A stretch of 64,000 bases of DNA from Littorina saxatilis (taxonomy: Eukaryota > Mollusca > Gastropoda > Littorinimorpha > Littorinidae). Below the pieces are notes generated by a model that worked only from the letters and a program-made list of their open reading frames with translations, was not told the origin of the DNA and did no database searches. The stretch covers positions 37,953,222 to 38,017,221 of the forward strand of contig NC_090253.1 in the NCBI RefSeq assembly GCF_037325665.1. Direction: 5' to 3'. Position numbers and translations under genes: made by a program. Below are positions 54,504 to 64,000 of this stretch, piece by piece. How positions within the stretch are numbered: position 1 is the stretch's first letter; each line of letters begins with the position of its first letter.

Positions 54504-57500
54504 ATGCCGCAACCAAAAGCTCTAGTGCGCTCTGCGATCGGTGTGTTTTTCGAGTACGACACACCGAGAATCGTTCATATTCGCAGTAAGAAAGTTGGCA
54601 TCATCAACAGGCTTATCCAGATTACGATTCTTGCGTACCTCATTGGGTAAGTGAACAGAAATCAAACTTGTCCCAAGAGGCAGTACGAGAAACCCACGAA
54701 ACAGTTGAACGTGTCCTTGTTTCCTTCTTTTTATGTGAAATTAACCGTCACTGAAGGTTTTAGCGTTCTCAACATCCCTCCCACACAGGCACGAGTCAAG
54801 AACCTTCCTTGTATTCTATTGAGAGTGTTTTTGTGTGTGTGTGTGTGTGTGTTTTTTTTGACGTTGCTGTTAGCGCCGTGGTTCATTCATTAGGCGGTTC
54901 TGTCAGAGGTGTGCCTGTTTATAGTGTTACTGCGGAAATGAAAGTAGCTCCGTTTTGGAGGCCATAGTAATGGTAGTGGTAGTAGTCGACAGGCCTGTGT
55001 ATGACTGTTTATCCTTGAGTGCTGCGGCATGCTTGTTGTTCGTGAATGCAAATACTTATTTGGTCACATTAGCAGAACACATTATAGGTATGTTACAAAA
55101 TGCGTGCGCAGCTCAATTTTTGACGTCATTGAAAATGGCCCCCCCATTTTCTGATCACTCACACTGTCTCAGTTTTGGGGTCCTCTTTTCTATTCTTGTC
55201 CAAATTTACATCACATGGGCACCCTGTCGAAGACGTAGAGCACATTCTTGACTTTAAGATTGAGAAAGATGGCGAGTCCAACACTGTCGAGCTCGCCGGC
55301 CAGAATATCGGGCGAAGAAGACACAAAAGAGGTACTTTTATAAACCAATTTATAGCCTTTGAACTCTTATGAGACCCCTCTGAACAGTTAGTTTGACCAT
55401 TTTCCTGCTGTTTCCCAAAGTTTCAAGTCGATAAAGCGATGCGAAGTACCTTTTAACGGATGCGCCGCTTTGCGCCCGGATTGTCACCCATGTTGTATTC
55501 ACATCCAACATGGCGGTCGGTAAAGTTCGTCTGCTCTCAGTTTCATACTAACTTACTAAAAATAAAAAAATAAATAAATTTTTTTTATTTTTTTATTTTT
55601 TTATAGTTGTTTAGATTCTGAACCTTTCTTTTGATACCAAATTGAACAATATTGATAAACAAATGTGTGAGTTACAGTTAATTTTAGCTGAAAAATGTCA
55701 AAAATGGTTTCAATTTATCCTCTTTGCCTCTATTACGAATTTTATTACTTTAAAAATTCATAACTCGGGTTACACTTATCCAATCTCAAAGTTATATATA
55801 CCATTGGAATGCTGATTTTCTGCTCTTTCAAGTGATATAGATCAAAATGTTAAATGAAAATTTTGAATTTTTTTGTAACATACCTACACATTATGTGAAG
55901 GCCGTTGCTGGAGAACTGCGAGTCAGTTACGGAGCCCTCACACTCGGGGACCGTCACTCTCCAAAAGCTACCTTTAATTTTCGAGGTCCGACGGGTCGTT
56001 CATTTCCGTGTTAATGATATATGTATTGCATTTTGTTAAACTAATGCTGCTTCTAGCCTCAGGACCCGTGATTCTTGTTGCTCGGTTCGCGGACGAATTC
56101 AGTGATCAATGCCGAATCAGTGACTCGTGAGCTTTGTTGTTGCAATCTCAGTTCGATCACCAAAATGCTTTGGAATAAAGAAGAACAGAGCAAAATGAAA
56201 GTAAGGAGAGTTAAGAAGAATAAAAAAAGAAGTTAAAAAGATTTTTTTTTTAAATGCTATGGATCGAAGGGCTCGAACCTACAACCTCATGAATCCTATT
56301 ACCGTTCGCTAACAACTGAGCTAAGAACGAATACCTACCAGGACAGGGATAACCAGGAATGTGAATTTTGCAAGATTACTGGTAATCGGGCCTTTAGCAG
56401 TAAAATTAGCAGATAACACTCTGTTACCCTTAGGTTCAATTTCACTTTGATTGTTCTGTGATGATGAGTGATAACCTTGTGCCCGAGAAAAACAGAAGAT
56501 AACATGGTTTTTAAGGTGTACCTGCTTATGCGGGATTCCTTTCATTGTTTTATTATCTACCATTATCAGGTTAAATTTTTGTACCTGTGCCAACTTGTGT
56601 TAGCTAGGCTGTAGAACTATTGGTTAGTATTGTAGTGTTTGATTGAATGTTAAATATATGCCATATTATGCAACTGCAACACCCAACATAAGCCTCAGTT
56701 TATCCTATGAATATGATGCATAGCCTGTCATTTAAAGCCTCACTCTGTCTCAGATGAGGTTTACAGAACGATGGAATCTTTCACGAAATAAGCAATTCTA
56801 ATCTTAAGGAACATACTTGCACTAGCATTTAACACCATTAAATGACACAGTTGGTGTGAATGGCTATTTAGCATGCGTAAACCACACACCAATTCTTGTG
56901 GTTTATTCAACCTCCGATCGATCGTGGACCCGTGTGACCCACTTTCCCTTTTTCAAATACGTGAGGAATTAATTAAGTCATCAGTTTGTGGTTTTCAGTG
57001 CGACTCGCTGTATCTGCAATAGCTTGTTATTGTGTACCTCTGAATCTAAAATGCAACAAACGACTGTGTGTGGCACGAACTGAGCGGTGGCGGTTGACCG
57101 TTCAAAGAAACTGGCGATATGCAGAACATTCGTCTGCTTGGGCAAACACGACCTTGCAGTTGCATGGCCTGCTTCTGGGCTCCCTTTTTTCAAACTTTCA
57201 CAACTTCGAATTGTACTGATCTTGTCTTGATGAAAAAAGATTCATTTTATAATTTAAAAATGTTTGTCTCACATGCTGTCAATTTATTGTTTAGATTTTA
57301 AAAGTAAGTTCTAGCGCCAAAACGCGGCTTCTCATGTCATTCTCAACGAAAAGCAGCCAGGTTACAAAATTGTAAAAAGAGAAGCGCCATCTAAAATTAA
57401 AGGCACTGCTTTCAATCTTTCTTTGACACTACTAAGGGAATAGTTTCTTTGGGAAAGTAAACAGGCATTTCTGTTTCAGGTGAAAATGACAGTTGCAGAT

Positions 57501-60500
57501 TATTCTATTATACTCACCAAAGCGTGACAGATGTTCCGATAAACAATTGACAGATGTTCCTATAAACAATTGATTGTCCATGTATTTGTCCTTCAGCACC
57601 TCCCTTGCTTCTTCTTTAATAAGTCACAATTCATTGATGGTTTTTAGCACTTCCCCCAACCCCTCTTCTGCTCCATTTATAAGTGGGATTTTACATTTCT
57701 GGCCGTTTTTCCCACGCCATTTTCAGGGGGTGCTTGCTGGGTGTTTTTCGTGTTTCTATAATCCATTGAACTCTGATATAGATTACATGATCATTTTCAT
57801 GCATCCTTGGTCTTGCGCTTGGGTGTACACACAAAGGGGGATAGGGGGATAAGGCACTAGCAGTACATGTAGCAGGTCTGCACATAAATTGACCTGGGAG
57901 ATCGGAAAAATCTCCAACCTTAAAGTTAAACCACCAGGTACAGTTGGTATTCGAACCCCAAACTTTCCACATGTAATGCCTACATCCTCACCACTAGGCC
58001 ATGTGCCCATCTACTGTTATCGTTAGATTATTCTCCTTGCTTTTCAACTAATACCGATTTATAAAACATCTAGTGTGATTACTGGATCACTTACCGGTAC
58101 ACAATAATTTGAATAGTTTATCTCCTTCACAGATACGTGATTGTGTGGAGGAAGGGCTACCAGCAGTTTGACAATGTCCAGAGCGCCGTTACGACCAAAG
58201 TCAAAGGAGTCGTGTTCACCAACTTCACAGGGATTCCTGGGTTGGACGGCAGAGTCTGGGACGTGTCAGATTACGTCGTGCCACCACAGGTCAGAGCTTT
58301 TCTGATGAATTTCGATCAACAAAATTCAGGGCAAAAAGTTCTTGCTTTGTATTGATTAAAAGATTTGTTGCTGTTGCCCTCCAAAGTTTGACTGATAATA
58401 ATAAAAAAAATAATATCGTAATAATGATGATACACCCTACGTACGATGTGTCAGAGAACACCTCTGCGCGGAAGGGTTTTGCAGCCAGTGCAGGAAAGAG
58501 AAAGAGGGAATTTTTTCTCCGGCTCGCGTGGCAGCAAGCACTATGTCTCTATACTGAATAGTAATGAATACTTCTTTATTGTCCCTTTTCACAGTCACAA
58601 GAGCTCACAATAAACATGATAAACAGTACATGCAGAACTCACAGCTTTGTTTTTGGTGTGTATGTGTTTGTTCTTTTGTTTGATTTTGTTTGTTGTTGTG
58701 TTTTTGACTTTTGCGTTTTATATAGTTTTATTCATTTTTATGTTTCTTCAGAAGATTTGTGTTTGCTCTCTTTGGTGTAAAAGTTATGCGGGTTGATCAT
58801 GTGTTCCTTTTTTTCTTTTTTGGTTTTCAGGAAAATGGAGCATTTTTTGTGATGACAAATGTGCTGGTCACTCCAACGCAAACACAAGGTACCTGTGATG
58901 AGGTAAGTGTTGTTTTTGTATCCTTATTAAAATACAAATCATACTGGAATGATTTACAGTCACACACATAGTGGGAGGCGCCACCTCAAGCTATATTAAA
59001 CTGTAAACATTAAAATGAGACAGAACGAGTGACTTTCACGGTAAATAAGTTTAAATAGAACTATTTTATATTTTTAAAAATGGGGGGGGGGGGGGGGGGG
59101 GGCTGGTCTTAAAGTATGGGAACAGAACCCTGGATATCACGAACAAAGTTGATTCCCTTGTTGCAGTAAAACAAATCCGAGATAGACAAGACTCGAACCT
59201 GCATCAAAACATGGATGGATATTCTATTTGTGTGAGAGAAAATGGGGGTAGATGAGTGACAGGTAAATAAGTGAGAAAGTATTGTTCATATTCATATGCA
59301 TTTTTCTGTGTGTGCATGTTTCAGGATCCTACCGTCGCAGATGCTCGTTGTGAGAACAAAACTTGCACACGAGGAGAACCCGTCAACTTAGGAAATGGTG
59401 TGTATGTATGTGTGCTTTGTGATTGTTCTGAAAAGCCCATATGTGACCCTCCACCACGGAATGAGTCGCATGTCACCTTTGCATGATTTTCATATTTTTA
59501 CATTTTCCTAAAGAGTTTTTTATGCTCTATCCAGTGGTGAAAACCGTTTTAGAAAAGAGCAAAAACTGTTTGAGTTATAAGCCTGTGACTAAGGTGACCC
59601 TCACGCTGTTACCATACACTCTCCGGACTTATATCAAGCCTAGCGCAGAACCGCGCGAGGTGACATGCGACTCATTTCGTGGTGGAGGGTCACATATTTG
59701 CTCTGACCCTGTGAATCTTACATGGTTCTCATGTAAGGTGATATCAAACCATACTTAAACGCCTCTACAGACCCTTTTTTCTCACAGTCTGTGCTAGAAC
59801 AGTGGAACCTGTCATGAATACACTTTTGGCTGGTCCAAAAAGTGTCTTTTCATCACAGGTACCACCGTACTTGATATTCTGAGTTTGATCTTATATGGCT
59901 AGACAAAGTCAGGGAGAGCTGATTTTGGAACAGAACCATTATGAAGCCTCATCATTAAAAAAAATAATTACAAAACAGGCAGGGTTTTGATGTTTTTTGT
60001 CTGTGACCAATTGGAAAGATGGTCTTATCCCTATGAAAAAGCCTGGGCAGATCTGAGATGGTGAGCTGAAATATTTTCACGAGAAGGAGTGTGCTTAGAA
60101 CAAACATGAAATGCTGGTACTCTTACACCGCAGGCATCAAAACGGGGAACTGCATCGACTCTACCGTGGATCCAGGGGCCAAAGTGTGTGAGATTTATGC
60201 CTGGTGCCCTGTGGAAAGAGCCGACAACACCACACAGTGAGTTCTGTTTTTCTTTTTTTTTTTCATTTTCATTACTTTATTGTTCCATTGCTGGGAAATT
60301 CGGGTCGCTTTCTCCCAGTGGAAAGCTAGCATCAACAGAGTCGCGCTACCCAGGTGAATGCGTGTTACGGTGTAATCAGCCACCTGCTCTTATGGCACAA
60401 TGCCACAGTAGCAACACAGCTTGAACATGGATACCGTCTCTGAGTCTGCACATAAAGTTGACCCTTGTCCGCCCCAGCCCGGATTCGAAACCCGTGACCC

Positions 60501-60979
60501 TGGGATCACAAGTCCAGTGCTCTACCAACTGAGCTACCTGGGCCCCCGCTCTGAGAAATGCATTCTTTGGCATTAATGGACTGTGTTATTCTGTGAAGTT
60601 AGCTAAATGATTTGTCCAGTCTGGATGGCTTGCTGTGTGTTGACTGACTGGCTCTGTGAAATTTGTTTCTTTTCCCTTTCAGTTTCTTGTATTTTTGTGT
60701 GTGTATACATACATGTACATGTGCTAAATTTCTAAAGCTCTGAATGGGACATCTTTCACTTTTGTACACTATGTCCTGTCTTTTCTCTGTTTTCTTAAAT
60801 AAATAAAAAGTTTTACAAGGACAAACTTAGAGGTAACATTTTTTTCATATTCATTTTATACATGTACTTTTAACGTAGGCGTTTCTTTTCAGGGCTCCCA
60901 CCCCTGCTCTGCTGGGATCGGAGAACTTTACCGTTTTCATCAAAAACAACATAGAGTTCCCCAAGTTTGACGTGCTAAG
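54504..60979 (+). CDS. P2X purinoceptor (ATP-gated cation channel), 5' part
   Basis: P2X receptors are trimeric plasma-membrane channels opened by extracellular ATP. Exons 54504-54646, 58133-58289, 58831-58902, 59325-59397, 60134-60236 and 60893-60979 join in phase. The cytosolic N-terminus has [18 protein letters not shown], as in P2X4, with the family's conserved Thr-x-Lys/Arg-type region near TPRI. TM1 is [17 protein letters not shown], split by the first intron. The ectodomain shows KGYQQFD and the ATP-contact block [10 protein letters not shown]. It continues with [36 protein letters not shown], the cysteine pattern of the head domain, [10 protein letters not shown] and the [16 protein letters not shown] block. 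The rest of the ectodomain and TM2 lie right of the window. Vertebrate subtype cannot be assigned for a mollusc. Confidence 0.93.
55086..55885. mobile_element. 800-bp element with 9-bp target duplication
   Basis: Ends AGGTATGTTACAAAA and inverse, flanked by perfect ACACATTAT at 55077-55085 and 55886-55894. Non-coding; the duplication size suggests a Mutator-like MITE. Lies in P2X intron 1. Confidence 0.85.
56252..56340 (-). repeat. tRNA-like sequence, probably a SINE head or pseudogene
   Basis: On the minus strand CTTAGCTCAGTTGTTAGCG resembles box A and GGTTCGAGCCC resembles box B; an A-run follows. The anticodon stem is poor, so it is not a working tRNA gene. Confidence 0.5.
56900..57420 (-). 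mobile_element. Remnant of the TTAA-flanked element family
   Basis: ACCCGTGTGACCCACTTTCC and CATCAGTTTGTGGTTTTCAG match, inverted, the stretch 35100-35170 of the complete element. TAGCGCCAAAACGCGG matches near 34800. Confidence 0.6.
57680..58010 (-). mobile_element. Diverged SINE with GGGCACATGGCC head
   Basis: Old copy of the GGGCGCAGTGG-headed SINE ending about 120 bp before the second P2X exon. It shares the AGGTCAATTTATGTGCAGAC body block. Confidence 0.7.
59082..59102. repeat. G21 homopolymer
   Basis: Run of 21 G in a P2X intron on the coding strand. Confidence 0.9.
59442..59694. mobile_element. 253-bp TA-flanked MITE, copy 2
   Basis: Sister of 1775-2027 with identical ends and TA flanks. 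It begins 44 nt after the donor of P2X exon 59325-59397. Confidence 0.85.
60282..60547 (-). mobile_element. tRNA-derived SINE, third type, copy 2
   Basis: Same head (CCCAGGTAGCTCAGTTGGTAG) and body as 38338-38625, reversed. Confidence 0.85.
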
Positions 60980-61796
60980 GTGAGTGGAAGAAACTGGCTT
61001 TTTTTTGTGTGTGTAGACATTGGCTTCGGTTTTGTCAAGATCAGTACTCATTTATTCTCCCTCTTCTGTGGATTTGAAGAAAATGTAAAGCATGCTGTAC
61101 TGTTTGCTGGGTCATGCATAGTTTTGAGGGCGCTTTTTGTTCCGGCAATTTCAGCTATGGACAGTGATAGGGCTATAGCCATTTTTAAGAACAAACAATT
61201 CTGAATCCTTGAACAAGAGCTGGTCAGTTTGTAACGGCAAGTGATCAAATTGAGGCAAAGCACACAGAAACTGCATAATATTTGTGAAAAGAATTTGTCA
61301 AATAAAATATAAACTTGTGGGTCTGCCTGGTTGCTAAATTTTGTTTTAGGCGCTTTCAAATTTCAATCTGTAAAATAGCGACAATCGCCAGTTTGCGCAA
61401 TATAGATATGGCTTATATGCTGTTTTTACAAATAATTAATTGGCTTTTAATATGTTAAGATTCCAATACTTCATTTTAGATATAACTGCTGGAAATAAAA
61501 ATTTGTTTATACTTCCAGTATTTGATTGTGGGTAGCAGAAGACCAACTAATGTGCAAACCTGCTCGGAGTTCAGTATTTTCCAGAACTAAGATTTAAAAA
61601 CATTTTTCAAGCTCTGTCTAATTTTCTTGTCAGTAAACTGAGTAATGATGTGATGCTAGTAAAAACATGTTTGTTGCACATGTCATTCCTTGACATTCTT
61701 GAGCTGATGGTATTTTTACATGTTTGAGTGAGATTTATGTAATAACTACTATTTGTTATTTATGAGATTTATTCACTACCAACATATTTGCTTTTT
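60980..61796. other. P2X intron, no recognisable element
   Basis: AT-rich intron sequence after exon 60893-60979. I see no gene, SINE or inverted-repeat element here. Confidence 0.6.
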
Positions 61797-62104
61797 GGCT
61801 CACGTAAGTGTAGCCTATGCGATGATAAACTTTGTCTGTCTGTGCGTGCGTGCGTATGTATGTATGTATGTGTGTATGTCTGTGGTAGAAACTTTAACAT
61901 TTCCGAGTCTATGGATTACGTCAGTCTCGGTCAAAAGTGTTCGACGTGTGTGATAGAAACTATTTGAAGACGTCACATTATGACGTAAGAGGGTTAGACG
62001 TCACACAAAGGAATTACTGAAAGTCTCGGTCATTGTTATTGTGAGCGGGCCGAGACTTCTTGGCAGATCCAGGGTCTCGCTTTCTTGCATAGTTTCACCT
62101 ATGC

Positions 62105-62167
<63 letters not shown>

Positions 62168-62215
62168 CGGAGTGATTGAGTTTGTGTTACTGTTTGTCGA
62201 TTTCTTACGTGAGCC
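61797..62215. mobile_element. GGCTCACGTAAG-ended MITE with TG microsatellite
   Basis: Short inverted ends GGCTCACGTAAG and CTTACGTGAGCC. The interior includes a long TG repeat (62108-62158) and TGTCTGTCTGTGCGTGCG. Right of it follows GAAGGCTTCGCCTCTTG, similar in style to the end of the repeat at 33772. Confidence 0.75.
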
Positions 62216-62324
62216 TTGAAGGCTTCGCCTCTTGTTTGTTGTTGTTCCTGCTATTCTTGGCTAGGAGAGAATGAAATGTTTGTTTTTGCATCTTTTTTCG
62301 TGTATTGTCTAACAACAACAAATT

Positions 62325-62706
62325 GACGGGCGCAGTGGCGTGGTGGTAAGACGTCGGCCTCCTAATCGGGAGGTCGTGAGTTCGAATCCCGGTCGCTGCC
62401 GCCTGGTGGGTTAAGAGTGGAGATTTTTCCGATCTCCCAGGTCAACTTATGTGCAGACCTGCTAGTGACTTAACCCCCTTCGTGTGTACACGCAGGCACA
62501 AGACCAAGTGCGCACGGAAAAGATCCTTTAATCCATGTCAGAGTTCGGTGGGTTGTAGAAACACGAAAATACCCAGCATGCTTCCTCCGAAAGCGGCGTA
62601 TGGCTGCCTAAATGGCGGGGTAAAAACGGTCATACACGTAAAATTCCACTCGTGCAAAAACACGAGTGTACGTGGGAGTTTCAGCCCACGAAAGCAGAAG
62701 AAGAAG
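62325..62706 (+). mobile_element. SINE with GACGGGCGCAGTGG head and 13-bp target duplication
   Basis: Full copy with intact box B (GTTCGAATCC), flanked by ACAACAACAAATT at 62312-62324 and 62707-62719. Its body is shared with the GATGTAGCTCAG-headed SINEs. Confidence 0.92.
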
Positions 62707-62999
62707 ACAACAACAAATTCAGTGTTTTCGGTTCCCCAACTTACCTTACTTTTTCCTCCGACCCTACAACTGTTTGTTTTTTTTACCCTTGAAAAAAGTA
62801 AAAACAGTAAAATGACAAAACTCTACTCTTCTCCAATATCGTTGGAACACATCCAAAACAAGGTACATGTAATGCAAAGCTACATGCAACTGCTTAAAAA
62901 ATGTCATTAAATTACATATTCTTACTCCGAATCACATGATTAGCATTGACATACTTAGAGATGCTAGGTCCTGATAAAAGCTTACCCGTCTAAGTTTAA

Positions 63000-64000
63000 G
63001 GGAAGCAACCTCAACTAAAAAAGTGACAGCACCATGGTACTTGCCACCCGCGGTTGCCTCCCATTAGTGGGTGAACTACGTCACTACTGGTGCCTGGTCA
63101 CATGATACACAGATCAATCGACTATTATCACTTGAGAGAGACGGTCGTGTTTGCTTTTCGCTCTGGCTGTTTTCGTTGTCTGCTGACACCCTCCGGCCTC
63201 GGCTCCCGTCGTTCTTGCTGGCTTTGCAGCTGGTGAGATCATTCCTTTTCAGTCTTGACTTGTTTGTTATTGTTCTGCTGTTAATTTCGCTAGTCCGTTG
63301 GACTTTGAAGTTCTCAGTAGTTGTTGGCTTCCTTGCCGGTCGCCATTTGTCGTCTAACACGTGTCTTTGCTATTCTGTTGTTTTCGTCCGTGCGGACGCT
63401 TAACACTTTATCTAGCTTGCGTTTAGCTTCCTTTCGGTTGCTATTTTGCATGTGTTAGTTGTTTGTGCTTGCTTGCTTCTGAATTTTGTGTCCGTTCGGA
63501 CTTTGCTATTTTCAGTTGTTTGTTTACATTTTTCGCTCGGTCTTAACATGGCCGACAGCGACAAAAAGAAAGGGGGGAAGGCTGAGGGCAAGGGCAAGGG
63601 CCCTGGTAAGCCCAAATCCTCTACTCCCGTGTCTTCTAGCAAGAATCCTCTTATCACTGTGTCGGACCCTCAGAGTAAAGTTTCGTTTTCGGTACCGTTC
63701 TCGGCGCCAGACGATTTGCCGTCCGGCTCTCAACTGCGTGCGTCTGCCCCTAAGGCCGCCGGTTCTACTTCGGCTGCGGCACCAGAGTCCTCTGCTCTGG
63801 TGTCTACTTTGATTTCCTCTTTGCTTCCAGAGATTAGAAGCTTGGTACGTGAGGAGATGTCACGGCCAGACGCTGTGGCCAGCACTGTCCCCCGCCCGGG
63901 GGTTAGCGACATTCATTCCTTGGCCTCTTTGTTTGGATCCTGCAGTGTCCTTGTCTGCCCTTGACCAGACTGCCGGCCACCGCGACCTTGGTGGACTGTC
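63000..64000 (+). mobile_element. Gag-like start of another retroelement (fossil), cut by window edge
   Basis: From 63548 a Lys/Gly-rich start (MADSDKKKGGKAEGKGKG) leads into a Ser/Pro/Ala-rich stretch with a short helical segment (LISSLLPEIRSLVREEM). Composition and leader resemble the gag-like stretch of the DIRS-like pair, but sequence identity is not evident. Family, state and end cannot be settled from the visible part. Confidence 0.45.

Overview
The window is nuclear DNA of an animal, most likely a marine caenogastropod snail (a Littorina-like periwinkle is my best guess). The genes have many small exons with GT-AG introns, and exon phases that add up exactly. The introns are packed with tRNA-derived SINEs, short inverted-repeat elements and CA/TG microsatellites. 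A dispersed repeat at 50.6-52.7 kb is one I associate with periwinkle genomes. The species is inference.

Four host genes can be read. BRIP1/FANCJ (plus strand, 639-29345) shows the helicase C-terminal half plus a long tail; its 5' half lies left of the window. RAD1 (minus, 32165-39680) is complete in 7 coding exons and 285 codons. TADA2A (minus, 40654-53761) is complete in 12 coding exons and 442 codons. A P2X receptor gene (plus, from 54504) shows its first six coding exons and continues to the right. BRIP1 and RAD1 converge tail to tail and both serve the DNA-damage response. TADA2A and P2X diverge head to head across about 740 bp.

Intron 8 of the visible BRIP1 part (7121-21881) holds a nested pair of DIRS-like tyrosine-recombinase retroelements, both broken. 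The inner copy (10727-17829) sits inside the outer one (7493-10726 plus 17830-21640), so the order reads A-A-B-B. Each copy has inverted terminal repeats and an internal complementary region matching the circle junction. Each also carries cargo I do not know from this class: a full-length 5S rRNA-like unit with intact internal promoter and a T-run, a 19-bp perfect hairpin, and a 1.6-kb GGTCCGG-rich array with a roughly 105-bp unit and 210-bp dimer.

A second notable element lies at 2814-4759: a terminal-inverted-repeat transposon whose exon encodes a zinc-binding module like the N-terminal region of RAG1, resembling the molluscan N-RAG-TP elements. Other repeats are Tigger/pogo, Tc1, hAT-like, TTAA-type and 9-10-bp-duplication foldback elements, SINEs with different tRNA heads on one body, and two dispersed repeats rich in nuclear-receptor half-sites (AGGTCA). 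The right edge (about 63.0-64.0 kb) holds the start of another gag-like fossil.
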